Shown: one piece after another, positions 38,321 through 51,528 of the stretch
How the letters are laid out: each line of letters starts with the position of its first letter
Numbering within the stretch: position 1 is the stretch's first letter
Source: Pogonophryne albipinna
Taxonomy: Eukaryota; Chordata; Actinopteri; Perciformes; Artedidraconidae
Length of the DNA: 64,000 bases
Assembly: GCA_028583405.1 (NCBI GenBank)
Contig: CM053264.1
Coordinates: forward strand, 9,975,030 to 10,039,029
Direction of reading: 5' to 3'
The notes under the pieces: generated by a model
What the model was told of the DNA's origin: nothing
What the model saw: only the letters and a program-made list of their open reading frames with translations
Database searches by the model: none
Made by a program: the position numbers and the translations under genes

Positions 38321-38739
38321 TGTAAGGGTTTAGTGCTAGTATCCTGTTAGCTGTTGTGTTTTAGTGTTTTGGCTATCTGTCTTTTGATGTTAATTACTCT
38401 ACTCTCTCTCTCCAGGTGTCGGCACTTCCTGTCCGTATGGCACCTGCTAGACTGATTGTTGTTCCCGCCCCTGATTGTGTCCACCTGTGCCCCATTACCT
38501 AATGTGTATATTTAGTCATTCTCTCCCTTTCTCTGGTGTTGGTTCGTCTTGTCTTGTCGTTATCTCCATGCCTGTTTGCCAGAGAACCATGTTACAAAAC
38601 CTAGTAGAACCTAGTGATTCGATGTAGAATCCTAGTAGAGCCTAGTAGTCATTATTGGATAGCTTGGTTTCTTTACAATAAATAATATTACCAAGCAAAC
38701 GGAATTGAGCATCTGAGTTCTTACGAGGTCATCGTAGCA
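38321..38739 (+). mobile_element. Solo LTR, 419 bp (Gypsy-like)
   Basis: It begins TGTAAGGG and ends CGTAGCA and is flanked by the 5-bp duplication ATTAG (38316-38320 and 38740-38744). In plus-strand order it has a TATA-like GTATATTTAGTC (about 38502) and a polyadenylation signal AATAAA (38677-38682). Three or four CCTAGTAG-type direct repeats lie between them (about 38600-38650). It shares its central CTGATTGTGTCCACCTGT block and TATTTAGTC region with the LTR at 30643-31009. No internal coding region remains. Confidence 0.88.
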
Positions 38740-38749
38740 ATTAGTGTCC

Positions 38750-41700
38750 ATTTATGAAGCAGATGTAACAATAAATAGTACCATACAGAGTAGTATGGTT
38801 TTCTGCATTTCTGGACCAAATACTTCATGCCTTGCCAAGAAGACTGTCCCAAGAAATGCATTCCAAGTTTGGACTGCAGTGATCCCTTTTGTAGCTTTCA
38901 GAATCCCATAATCCTTTGGGGCACGGGCCAGTTAATTAATGAAGCTGTCAGGCAATTCCCCTCAACTCGTAAAGTTGGGAAATATCAAATGGACGCATTC
39001 CATTTACCAGGTATTTGCACTCAGGTGGTCATTGATCATCGGTTTTATATATCGATTAAATCAGACCAATGAAAACCCCAGGGTGCGGTGTAAATAATGG
39101 GAGTGATAAACTTGTGCTTGTAGCAATGTGGACAGGTTGTTAATCAAAAGGCATTGGAAATAATTCAAGGTAAGGATATATTTAACTTTTCCATTGTGTG
39201 CACAGTATCATTCTGTACAATTCCTAACGTAAACTCACATCACATATCACACCCTAGCTTGACAGCGTTACACTATTCCTCATAAACTTTTACATATTTG
39301 ACATTATGACTTGATGAAGGCGTCTGGAATGCATCATGAGTTTTACTCTGTCAGGCCAGACAGTGTCATTTTCAGAGGAGACATAGGGTCAGCCTGGCCT
39401 TGAGGATTTACAAAGGAGAGGGCGTTTCCTGTTTGGAGGATACAGCCCATAATTTGAAACCCCTTCTGCATACAGATTAAACATTGCATGACTTGGTCTC
39501 TGTGTAAACCCAACAAAAACACGCCCTGTAGTACTGAGAATCAGACATATGGAAGCCATTGGCCCCTAGGCTTACATCGAAGAACAGTTGGTACTATTTG
39601 ATCAATTGTGTGTAATGTATGGCCATAAATTAGATTAAAACATATGATGTACTTAAAAACAGAAGGCCTCAATTAGCAAGAGCATAATTAGCAATATCTT
39701 TATATTATGTCGTTTTCATATTAAATATAGCAGCTTCATTCAACAAAAGTCCACACGTAGATTATGTTTATCTAATAGAAAAATATTTGTATTTTGCCAT
39801 TACTATTGCTTATGTTTTCGCTCTCTACCGCACAAGCCTCCCAAAATGTCCTCATATCCTTCAGCAGTGAGATGAGCACACTTAACACAACATCATAAAT
39901 CAACATTAAATACCATCTCCAGTACACTCCCATGACTATTTTGTCAGGGTCATTTGTGATCATGTAATTACACAGCGTCCTGTGCATCAACTTTTAAGAA
40001 TGATTTACAGTGCAGGGTTCATCTGGCCACATTAATCATTCTCATGCTAATGGCTTGCACTGTTGCTTGTCTCTTCCAGGGCTCAGGGTGAACCGAGGAA
40101 GCTACCCAAGAGCTGAGCTGAGCCATTTCATGTCATTACTCACTGAAGAGTATATTGGCAATGTGGAGGTGGATTGTGTGAGGAATGAAAATATGTAAAA
40201 GCTGTCAGAATCTGAATGTGGCGTGCTAAACACAAATGGATAGAAAAATAAGTAAACTAAGCATTAAGATTTCCTTCGGCTTTCACATTTTATTTTGGTA
40301 TTGACTAAAGGAAAAGCTATTTATTACTAACACACAGAAATACTGTGACTGCATAAGGGCAGTCCGTTTTACTACACTGGGAAGAAAGGTGCATTTCACA
40401 AATTCTTGCTACATTTCTCTGAAAATATGCTTGATTTATTATATATCTTTTTAAATGGGTGTCACGGGCCTCAAGGTCGTGCAGTTCCCTCGCTGCATGA
40501 TTGAAGATGTTCATTTCAGTTCATTTAAACATGATGAAACACTGGCAATGGGTTTAAATGACAGCCACAGAAGGTCCCACAATGCATTGAAGTTACATTA
40601 ACACTCTTTTTTTGTTGTAATACCGAGCTTTACGAAAGCAACAGCATGTATAAGATCTGAGAGATGATCAATTCTGGCTTACAGCTAAATCCCCAGATTT
40701 GGTGATTGCTTTATCTAATGAGCACAACTGAGAGACACATTCCTACATTGTTCTTTTAGGAATTAGTGAATGTCTTGATGTCCTGGTGGCGAGGAAGATT
40801 AATCCTTGGTTTGAGAAACAAAGATAGAGTCTTTGTGTAAATACCAGTTTAGAAGCTGGGGTTTTAATTTGTTTTTCTGTGCCATCTGTATTTAAAGAGA
40901 CCCCATAGATTTTCCATATTTGCTGAAATTAAATTATTTTGTATCGCTTAGCCACAGTTAGATGCAAACCAATTAATAACTCCTTCTGATTCAATATATT
41001 ATTCCTGAACAGCAGTGAGTCCCCAGACAACTGGACTCACCGATGGAGATTTCATTTGTCACAGAGGGCAGATAATTGTCCGTGAGCACTTCCCACTTGG
41101 AGACACGGTCATGAGCTTCCTAAATCTGCTTGTCTACAGGACTGACTGGCGCTGTGATGCGGCGCGGTTCTTCCATGTGTTAATGGAAATCTGACCAGTC
41201 ACTTGTTGGACGTTTCAGATGGAAAAAAGTGAACAAAATATTCTGTTGTTGTGCTTTTTCCAGAGAAAAAAACAAATGCATCAAATGGAACTCCATTTTA
41301 AGTCTTGAAAAAGCTGTTTACAGTGTCTATTGTAAAACTACAGAATGTAAGCAAAGGTGAATTTGCTTCTTCCACCTTGGCTGAACTCTTGTGCTGTCAG
41401 TAAACCATACATAGTTATTTTAAGCTGTACAATTTGAAAATAACAAGCAACCCCTGCTTAGGATGTGTTCAACGTTTTCTTGTCAAGCTCCACTTGTTGT
41501 GTTGTGTCTCACCAGTTGGGAATCTGGTGATCCAGCAACAGATGGGAAGGGGCACAGTTAGCCAGGAGGGCTTGCTTTGTAGCAGCTCTTGGATGATGGT
41601 ATTAAACAGAGAGCTGAAGTCCTGGCATTGGTTAACAGGCTCTCAAGCCGCTGTAGCATAAACTAAAGGCCTATGTTGTAAATGCTCCTCCACTGATCTG

Positions 41701-42590
41701 TTGGCTCTATAGTCAAACTGCTGTTTGTCTAACAGGAGTCAGGGATGGATACAGGATAAGCAGGTTGAAGAATGCATGTCACAAGCAGTTTTATTTTTAG
41801 TGACTGACATGATTAAGATGAAAGCTCATGAAACTCTAATCCCTTTTCATTAAACATGTGATACATTTAGCTTTTGATACATCCAAAAAGAGGCTATGAT
41901 GTATGGATTTGTCTTTTCATCATTCCGATTTGTCTATGAGATTTGAATTGCAAAGGTTTCTAGGTCTGACTTGCTGGAGCAGCAGTGGTTTGATAAATGT
42001 TGAAACCAATGGAAATAATCAAAGCGAGATACTCTATGCCTCTAGATATAGGACTTAAGTGAAACGTATGCTATCAAAGCAGAGAGCAAGAGTTGGGTTT
42101 TGGCTGGGTTTCGTTGGAGCCCCATTCCTGGGTGAGTTCCAGCATGAAGAAACTGGCAACTTATCACTGGCTTTGAAGATTGCGCTTTTATTTTGTTAAT
42201 ATCTATGGAAGCAAATTGGGAGCTATATTCGTCACAATTCTCGGGTTGAATCACTTCTAAAATATGATGCCAAGGTAGAGCCAGTCCTGCTCTAAACAGC
42301 CTCCGTAGAATACCACACAGTCTTTTGAGGTTAATGTGCAGCTGCTTGACAGTTGGCACATGCATGGAAACCGATGGGAAAGGTTATCTGTAGAGGGGGG
42401 AATCTGTTGAGCATTATTTACCCGTAAAATCGACATATAGCTAGTCCAATGACGTACACTGTAAATAATGAAAACAGCTAATGGATGGATATGAGAGCTG
42501 ATATTAGAAATACAAATGTATTCGAGTTCAATTTTGATGTTTTGGGTTGGTCGCAGGAATAGCAGATAAAAGTCAGTAATACAGTTGAAC
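38750..42590. other. Unique non-coding sequence, no gene seen
   Basis: No gene, RNA or element ends are recognised. Open frames up to about 107 codons (for example 42042-42365 on the minus strand) have no domain content. Confidence 0.6.
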
Positions 42591-42599
42591 CGGTAAGAC

Positions 42600-42800
42600 A
42601 GATGGAAATATATAGCATGCCCTGCCTTATACCATCAGTCTGCTCTCATGGAAAGCTCCCACTGGAGTCCAGAGCTCAAGATATCTCAGTGAACATTAGG
42701 GTCCCACTAGCCCAAGTCTCAGTCAATGCAGGGAGCTCATCCATCTTGTTAGCCAACGCCTCCACATTCCCTATAACAATAGATGGACGTTTTTTTTCAT
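42600..42800 (-). pseudogene. Fragment of a LINE endonuclease domain
   Basis: The minus strand reads RPSIVIGNVEALANKMDELP, the conserved start of the apurinic-type endonuclease of Jockey/CR1/L2/Rex-group LINEs (consensus style: PSI..NVRSL.NKMDEL). It continues into LMFTEIS, where the TE..W catalytic block lies, then a stop and a degraded GSFP.EQTDG segment equivalent to the following LVRADR region. About 35 codons between NKMDEL and TETW are missing. It is a decayed 5' coding piece of a LINE, not a working enzyme. The exact family is not resolved. Confidence 0.6.
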
Positions 42801-42809
42801 TTTTGTCCT

Positions 42810-43440
42810 ATATTGTGTTTATCTTTCCCTTCCACCGTCTCTTTAGTAACCCATCAGCTCACAGTGGATTATTTGGCCTGGGGGTTTAGCTCTGGAGCAC
42901 ATCCCAGGTGAATCTCACTTACAATATGTTACAGTTGGGCTGTAGAAAGGTGATACAATTGCACCTTAAAAAACAAAGACAAATGTGGCAGTTCTCCCAA
43001 GCATGCTTGAGGGCCAAATGGAAAATAAGAAAAACTGCAGAATAATTAAAGGAAATGGAGAGCCGCTGCAGTGGTCTTCAATTAGTTTTGTCTTGGAAGA
43101 AATACTTGGAATGTGGAGTGTTTCTTAAGTAGATTAGTTTCTAGCTAATGCAAGCAGAATAGGGAGCTGCTGTTTTCCTAAAAAAATAGCTCTGACTTTC
43201 ATTATTTTCAAGTAGACAGGGAGGAAAGCCAATGCTTAGTGGGACAATGTCCAGGTTTTACATAATGGAGCAAATATGGGGGCTTTCAAGACCACCTGTA
43301 GCTGTAGAATGACCGTAGCTGAAGAAAAAGTTTACTCCAGTGTTGTGTTTGCGGTGAGGTCCTCTCATATGACACTTTGCTGCCAGTATCACAGCGAGAT
43401 GCTTAGTGTTCTGGCAGGGCAGGATTCACTATGTTGTTGT
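42810..43440. other. Unique sequence, no gene seen
   Basis: Contains AT-rich sequence between two unrelated LINE remnants on opposite strands. No element ends are recognised. Confidence 0.55.
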
Positions 43441-43451
43441 CACTGAGGATG

Positions 43452-43780
43452 AGCTTAGCTTAAAGCGAAAGGCTGACATCCAAGTTGATCTGTCAACTAT
43501 TCAGGCGGAGATGCAGACCTGTGAGTCTGAGGCAGAAAGGTGAATGAGGAAGTAGTCATTTCTGAGAGGACAGGAGAAACTGCTGAATATGTGACGAGGC
43601 AAATGGAGCACATGCAGGGAAAAGTAGGCAAGGTAACCTGGGGAATTAGAAAGGAGGATGTGAGGGGTCAAACCATCTGAGGAGAGCCCCAGATATTCTG
43701 CTGTTTCACCGTTTTTTGAAGGTGGTCGAGAAGTTCTGAAAGCAGCTCTCGCAGTGCACAGCAACTCACTGACAGCGCGC
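43452..43780 (+). pseudogene. Remnant of an L1/Tx1-type LINE ORF1 protein
   Basis: The plus strand, read with frameshifts, gives LKRKADIQVDLSTIQAEMQT followed by a heptad-like stretch (SERTGETAEYVTRQMEHMQG). This resembles the coiled coil of L1-type ORF1 proteins, which trimerise and bind LINE RNA. After a degraded gap, PRYSAV.PFFEGGREVLKAA matches the C-terminal PR....F...RE.VLKAAR block of the same proteins. The RNA-recognition part between them is mostly missing, and several stops interrupt the frame. It is on the opposite strand to the endonuclease fragment at 42.6 kb, so the two belong to different insertions. Confidence 0.5.
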
Positions 43781-43789
43781 TATGCAGTG

Positions 43790-46700
43790 TGCTGCCTGGA
43801 AGCCAGAGTCTTTGAAGTGCAACCATTTCAGTGAAGGATTAGACAGCTGATCGGTTAATTTAAAGCAGCATATTCAGGCTTTTTACAAAGAAAGGGAAAT
43901 ACAAACACCCACCCACACACACAGAGAGTCACACACACAAGGAGCAGATGCTACATCTGCAGCACAATGTAAATGCTGTGCTTGGCAACTTCCCATATTA
44001 GCAGTACAAAATGGCATGCAAATAACAAAGCAGGTGAATATGGGGACAAGTGCTCTTGAAAAATGTATATAAGGGGTCCAGTTAATAATATTACAGATTT
44101 CCAGTTGAATAAGATGAAATCTGTCTGCATCTGCGACTATAACGCCCCCTTTAGGACAGTTGTGGCCAACTTCCTGCCTTTCAAAAAGATTAACAGTTCT
44201 TTCACTAATAAGACTTCCATTTGAAGACAATGAAATTCAAGTTATGCTTTTGATACCCTTAAAAGACTGTCAAAATCTGCTTTTATATTCATCACAAATA
44301 CCAATTGGGTCTTTAGCATACGGCCTACTTTGAGAGTTGACAAGGCTTCTTCTCCACAGCATACTGCCTGAATACTGATTGGAAATAAAATACATTAAAT
44401 ATAGCCGAAGGCAACTTTAGTCATCTTGTCATTTCATTGTGTGTCATCTGCTACTGATAATGTGTCAACCTGTGTGAATGTGTTTTGTTGATATCTGACA
44501 AACAATGTTTAGATTACAGTCTTTGACATTAGTTAACGATATATTGTTGTCAAGAAATACATCATTATTTAACCATGTCTTCACTTTGAACCACATTTTT
44601 TTAAGGACCAGGACAGTGTTGCCATATCAGAGGGCCAAGTATAATTTACTTTGTTACTTTTTGGGATTTATAATAATGTTTGAATTTGGAAATGAATAAT
44701 TGTTTTTTATTCCAATAAAGCTTTATGCAGGAGATATAACTTCTCAACAACAGGCATTGATAACTACCTCAAAATATGTATTCTTCCACTGCTGAGAAAA
44801 TAATCCCCATCGAAGAATGCTGTGTGAGGCTTTCCCAAACCTCATGTTTCTTTCAACACCAAACAATCATTTCTGATTGTCCCAGAGCGTTCCATTCTTA
44901 AGACATAATACGCATTATATACCGGCAGCGGGACGCTGATTCAGTTGTTTGTCCTCTCCAAGCTCAGCATGGAGCCTTCAGAGCTGCACAATACAGCCCC
45001 CATTACATCCTCCTAATTACCCCTAGCTGGAGTGGACTGCAAACTGATTATGCCAGCACCACGGTTAAAACACTCTGGAAATGAGAAGGCCACGGAGCGA
45101 GCCAGCACTTTTGTTTCCCATAAAATCCAAGGCCAAATCTGAGAGCTGCTGATTAGGGGGATGATTTTGTGGATCGGGTTTAAGGATGTGTAAAAGAAAG
45201 TGAGGGCGTCTTATAGGTTTATGTATCAACATGCATGTGCAATCAAAGGTAACTCAGAGTACATTTGCATATGTCAATGTTGTTGGTGTTCCTTTCATTA
45301 ACATAGCAACATCTAAGTGCAAGTGAATGGCAAACGTGCGCACAACCACATGAAACTACACACACAGTTGGTATTTTAAATGTGTTCTTTCTCAGTGAAT
45401 ATACTTACAAAATAAATGAAGGCCAAACAGGAGGCGTATGGAGAAGGTATATATTGAGTGGCACAAAACCTATTGTATGAATGTTTCCAAGTTCTAGCCT
45501 GTACCTGACACTTAAATTACATTTTCAGAAAGATCAGGTCACATCCACTTAAGAGGAGATGATATAAAGCTGTCTTAATTGAACCTCTGAACTGCTCTTG
45601 ACATAGTAGCGGTTATCTTACTTCTCTCTAGGTTTTTCTTTATTTATTCAGTCTTTGGTCGCACACTAAATTGAAATGGGTGTGTTTGTCAGGATCCTGT
45701 GAATCCTGGACTCACTGGACAACTATGGAAATAACGGAAAGTGTGTCACCAGAGCCGGAAAGGTTCATCGTGGCAGACAAAGAGTGGGTAGTGCGGATGA
45801 AGAGATAGACTTTGGAGTTTACTGCCCCGCTATTTGTCATACTAAGCCCTTGCTTTAGACAAGGCAACTGGACACCTTGATCCGCTTAAATTAACTGTCA
45901 ACATAAATGCGGGCCTGGTGAAAAAATAAATAGGAATAACAAACCCCCTCCCCACCACCACCACCACCCTTCTGCACCCACGACGTCCCATAAAAGAAGG
46001 TGAAGGAAAGGTTGAAACTGTGTTGACCGCAGGAGTTAAGACAGCTCACAGAGATGAGTTTGAGATCCATAACAAGCCCTTAAGGGCAAGGAACCTACAG
46101 AACTTGACCTGATCCCCTACAGACATCCTTCCACTGTACGTAATTGGAAAGAAAAAAAAACTACGCCTGCCAGAACACCATCAGAGAGTGGTTAATTCCA
46201 AACAACAAGAAATAGGGACAGGCTTCAGGGGCAGATTACTTATGATGACTATGAAAAGCAGATGACTGGGGATTGACATTTTCATTAAAGAGTTAGGCAA
46301 CGCGTGAATGGGGATGTTAAAACGAACAACAGGTGGTGTTGACATTCATCATCTTAACGAGGCTATTAACTGAGGGAAAAACAATAAAACAAGTGTTTTC
46401 AAATCTAGGGCACATATGGGAAGTTTACAACTTCAATTAGGTTTGAATATTTTCTCTACCAAAAACAGAGAAATGGGGAAAACAATTTTGAATATGCAGA
46501 ATCTTAAATTATTCTAAGTGCATCTACACACTGTTTCTGGACTTTAGTACAAGTCAAAAGTTGGATTTTAAGCTGCAATTATTTCCTTACCAGACTCTGG
46601 ACATGCGTGTGCTCTTAAATTCAATGTCTTTTAACCATATGCACAAAAGAAAATCCCTATGCCCTGCACTATTCAGATCCCATGGTTGTCTTTTGAACTC

Positions 46701-47965
46701 TCCTGAAAAATGTATATTATATTTTCAAAAGACAGCCTTTTTTGGGCAGTTAAGAGTCCGACCACAGCAGGTCACACTTTCCCTCTCCTCCTTGTTTGAC
46801 CCTCTGTGCCTGGTAATCAAGAAATATAAAAACCTATTGCAAAATAAACTCTGCTGCCTTCAGACCTTTGACCAAGCGCTCCTCTTCCACATAAATGCAC
46901 CTCATTGTGGATACCTTAGCTCTGATGTGTAGAAGTTGTGTGCTTCTGTTGAGTTCCCTTAAGGCGTTTTCTGAAAGCCTCCTGAACTCCCACGCAGTCA
47001 GGGGTTTTGAGTTCCAGCAGAGACTCCTCTCCATCTGCCCTACGCTCTCCAGGTGGACTGTTCTGACATGTTGTTCAGTGAATGGCAAATAACGTCAGAC
47101 TGGAAGAAAAAAAAAATTGAGTACAGGTCTTTCGTCATCAGGCTATGTTGCCGTTTTATATAATATTTACTTACTCTACTCTACATAGCAATGAGTTGAA
47201 GTCCCCCAAATAATCTAATCTTAAAGCTGCTTTCCGTGTGATTAACATTGCAAGCATATTTAGTGGTAATGTAAGTATGAATGATTAGTTTAAATGTTTT
47301 TGCCTATGACCAATGGGAATGTTTAAATACATTGTAGATGCCAAATGTATGTTCACGCATCTTGGTTAGCAAAATCACCAAACGTCGAAGTGGATGGACA
47401 TTTAAGTTTGGATGATTGTGTTACATTTAGTTTTAAACATTAAAACAGTCCAATATGATTGGAGTGATTTCTCCGGTGATGTATCGGGCCAGTGTGTGAC
47501 CTCGTTGGTCTGAGGGAGCGCCCTGTAAAGTGAGTCAGATGAGCCTGATCAAATCACAACAACTTTCACTTCCTGCGCATTTTCAGACCTGTCTACTTGA
47601 GTGAGCACTGAAGTCATCCGAGTCAACCACATTTGAGTTGTTTAGAAGTCTAAGCCAAGAGCAAATAAGGCCAAAGCTTTTTAAATGACCACCTCATTTT
47701 CAATAGATGTTGGTGTGTCATACTGCAATGGCATTTGATGATAAGACATGAAAAAGATACAAAAACAATGAATCTTTTTGCAACATGAATATAAAATTGC
47801 CTTGTGTGTACCTATACTTTATCAAAATGAAAACGTTGTATTTGCTTATACTTGCAAGCCGATGCATGTTTGTCTCCCTTTAAAATAAAAGCAATTATGC
47901 ATGCCAACTTTTATAAGTATTGTTGGGAAGAACTGGCAATGAACTAAAAAATCTTACAGTCAACT
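43790..47965. other. Unique non-coding sequence, no gene seen
   Basis: No gene or element ends are recognised. A (CCA)n stretch of about six units lies at about 45953-45970. The longest open frame (46561-46932, plus, 123 codons) has no signal, domain or repeat that I recognise, and I treat it as chance. Confidence 0.6.
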
Positions 47966-47968
47966 CTT

Positions 47969-48161
<193 letters not shown>

Positions 48162-48164
48162 AAT

Positions 48165-49710
48165 CCCTCTCATCATCTCACGGCCACGGTATATTCATCT
48201 TTACCCAGAAATCTATCTTTGTTTTTGTTGACTTGCAACAATGCTTGACTTCTAAAGCCAGTGCCCTGGATATGCTAGACTAGAGTATTCATTCAAAAGG
48301 AATCATTTACGCCTCAGGGAGTCCATCATCAAGCTCGGTATTTATCTACGGATGAAACTACCCATATTGATTAGAGCTCAAGTCCCGTCATCAAACTTAA
48401 TAATCTAAGAGGTGATTTACGTTATCGCTGCTCACATTTTGATTATTTATTTATCACGATTGAGGGCGTTTGGGGGAATGCAGCAGAGAAGAATAACAGA
48501 TCAGAGACCTTCGTGTTGTCAGGCGGAGGAAGAAAAGGACTGCGTTGACAGGGTGTTTCGGTAGGGAGGGGTGGATGGCGTACTTTGGAAAACTGCTCAA
48601 AAGAAGCTAAATCTCACGGGAGTAACTTAAAAAAAACACAAAGTTGTGTCCTATTTTGCAGCCTGACAGTAATTCATTGTTTAAGGCAGCGGGAGAAAAC
48701 ACTCGCTGGAATATGGTGTGATATTTGCCTGGAGTGAGTTTGAGTAAATTCCAAGGATGCATATAAGCAGGTGATTTTATTCAGCAAGGGTAAGCAGTAA
48801 AAATACACCACACAGGTTGAAGAGGTCTCAAATTGTTTGCGGCAACCTCATAAAAAGATGGGAAATGGTGTTGGTTTTTCAGCTGATATGCTCCGCCAAG
48901 GTGAAGGACGTGATTCTGTCTGAGCCACACACACACACTGCCAGAAGCAGTTGTCTTTATCATGCTATTGATCTTTCCCATGATGCTTGTCTTGTGGATT
49001 ACCATATATAGAAAAACACAAGGTTATGTCAACAGAACATGTGATTGAAATGCATGGTCTATTTCTCAACACATTATAGAACATGTGTACATATGGGAGT
49101 CGGTTATCTGTGTTCTTTTGATGGGAAATTATTCAACTCTATTTGATTAGCTGCAAAAATTGAAGTTACAAAACAAGGTACCATCGTAATATATCTATTC
49201 AGTCCAGCGAATACTCTTGTATTTGTGATAAAAGAATAATGGAAAGTAACTTATTGATTTCTGCTCACTTTTCTCCTGGCTGTTGCCCTCCAACTCAAGC
49301 AAACAACACGGCCAAATAAAGTCATCTTTCAGGATTAAATCAACCCCATGGCAACTTAAAGCACAACTGATAAAACCATACTTGACTTCAAAGCGAGAAG
49401 TGGACAGTTGCATTCAGTTCAACAAAAAGTGTTCAATGGACTATTGGATCGTATCATTAGGAGTGGACTGCACCATTTGCAGTGCTTCAAAGCCTTCGAT
49501 TGGCTTTTAGGGTCGCAGGATAAGTGTTACAGAGCTCCAAAGTGTGTGGAATAGAAGAGGAGTGGTGCTATTTAGGTATTATGCTGCACAATTTCACCGT
49601 GAGGAAGCCAACTGTATGTGCACTCCTTTGTTTGAGGCCTACTTCTCAGCAGGAGGGAGGAAACCACACTGTGAAGACACAGTTGTTATGTTGTTGTTGC
49701 GGTCACGACG
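48165..49710. other. Unique non-coding sequence, no gene seen
   Basis: No coding content or element ends. A short CACACACAC run occurs at about 48928. Confidence 0.6.
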
Positions 49711-49714
49711 TCTG

Positions 49715-50752
49715 AGGGGTATACTACGAAGCAGGATTTTCGCTTAGCCGGCTAACTTCAGGGAAAACTCGGGGTTTCCGGTCCTACGAAGCTGGTTCTC
49801 TTTTTAGCAGGCTAGATCTCCATGGTAACTTATGTTTAGCGGCTAACCTGGTCGGGAGCAGGTTAGGTTGCAGGCTAAGAGCTCAACTCAGTGAAAGCAC
49901 TGCCTGCTGACCAATCAGAGCTCAGTGTACGGAGTTTAAAGCGATCAAGTCATATTACAGGAGAAAGGAAATACAGAAAAGCTGCCGTTGCAGGAAAGAC
50001 GGCCGGCAAAAATCACCGACTGTGTGAACGTGAACATTAATAGAATATCACCTCCATCTTCAGAGCAATCTGACTATTATAACATTAGCGTTAAGAAAGC
50101 TTACTTAAATATCTGCCACAACATAAGTAACCGGATCAGAGTAACTGTACAGTCCGCGGCATATCACATCATAATGTATCTTATATTTCCTTATCTGAGT
50201 CAGCTGAGCCGTATCTGGCCGTGCAACACTCACAGTGTCACAAACTGTATGCAGAAGTATTATTTTAAGCAACACATTAAGTTGACGAAACACTCGAGAC
50301 AAATGTAATTAAAGTCAGATCGTGTCTTAGACGGGGCAGTGATATCATAAACCTGTTAATGTACGCATTCAAACACTTTTTCTTTTACCAGCTGTATTCA
50401 CCTTGCAGGTGCAACTATGTGGCTTTGATCCTGGATAAAGTGTTTAAGTCATGGATGTTTAAAGTTTAACTTCTTCATATTTGTCTAATTATATAGTTGA
50501 CTTTTCATTCAGGAAGTATGACGCTGCGCTGTCAGTACGCTTGTCCATGTTTGTGATTGGTCGAATGCTCCAAATACCACCCCTTTCATGTGAAAGTGCA
50601 AGTAGCTAGATAGGACACGGCTGGCTTGAGCGATCCACTTGATAACCCGCGTCGTAGTACCGTTTAGCGAGAGCGCGTATGTTTTGGATTAGTCCAACCG
50701 GCAAACTCAAACATATCCAGGTTAGGTTGAACCAGCTTCGTAGTACAGGCCT
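49715..50752 (+). mobile_element. Harbinger-like DNA element, 1038 bp
   Basis: The left end AGGGGTATACTACGAAGC and the right end GCTTCGTAGTACAGGCCT form an inverted repeat (core TACTACGAAGC). They are flanked by CTG on both sides (49712-49714 and 50753-50755). Sub-terminal GGTTAGGTTG and AGCAGGCTA motifs recur in both orientations. A plus-strand frame at about 49988-50308 contains RRPAKITDCVNVN, similar to the Myb/SANT-like accessory protein of Harbinger elements. There is no DDE transposase frame, so the copy is non-autonomous. The terminus differs from the Harbinger-like copies at 26.5 and 31.8 kb, so it is a different family. Confidence 0.75.
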
Positions 50753-50759
50753 CTGGTCT

Positions 50760-50975
50760 TATACTTTTTTCTTAACTTTCTTCTTCTCCTTCTCTGATTG
50801 TCTCTGCCTTGGTGAAAGGGATGAAAAACAAACTGCATGACATCATAATTAAAGCCGGACACATAGCGTCTGACGGGGAACGCAGACGAGTCCAATCCGA
50901 TTGTGATTAAAAAATGAGAAACGACGGACGATAAACAAGCTCCCCGGAGTTAAACTGCGGACGTCTGATTCGGTG
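50760..50975. other. Non-coding sequence next to the duplicated segment
   Basis: No gene is seen. GC-balanced sequence leads directly into the first copy of a locally duplicated segment. Confidence 0.5.
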
Positions 50976-50980
50976 ATGTC

Positions 50981-51103
50981 CTTGTTTTCCTTTTGGCTTA
51001 ATCAAATGTCAGCGGCAGGGCTGTTGGATTTGTCCGACATGAGCTTGCTCTCCGGACCTCCAACAGCGCTGGAGTTTTGCATAATCCGCTCGAGTCTTGT
51101 TTA
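50981..51103 (+). repeat. Local non-coding duplication, copy 1
   Basis: This segment shares the ordered blocks CTTGTTTTCCTTTTGGCTTA, AAATGTCAGCGGCA, GGACCTC and GCATAATCCGCT.GAGTCTTG with 51529-51653, about 550 bp downstream in the same orientation. The middle of the unit has diverged. It is not a known transposon terminus and has no coding frame in common with the second copy. Confidence 0.8.
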
Positions 51104-51528
51104 TTATTCATAAACACCCTCAACTAAGGATTAAGGACATACTTGACTAAATTGACACGTTCTGCTCCTGTTACAATCTGTCTGCAGCGACCGCAGGCTG
51201 CACACAGATGTTAAGCCTTTGTTTTAAAAGAGTCATTTTCTTCACATGTATCTTTTAAAAACAGACAGGAAAAAGATTATTGGCAAAAACTTTTTATATT
51301 ATCCTCTTTACACGAGCAAATCCTCAAACCATTCAAATGACATGCAAGCTTTGCGTTAATGGTTCTCCAACAAACAGCTTGCCTGTAGAAAATTGTACTC
51401 AAATTATTCTTATGAATCACCATAAAATGCAATATCTCCACTGGAAACAAAGAGACGCTTGGTTTAGCTGACAGTTGTTTAGTAACCATCAACATAATGT
51501 ACTGTACATCACATTAACTGTTTTCCTC

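Noticed and set aside
46561..46932. 123-codon plus-strand open frame
   Set aside because: No recognisable domain, signal peptide or conserved motif. The length is unremarkable for 64 kb of sequence.
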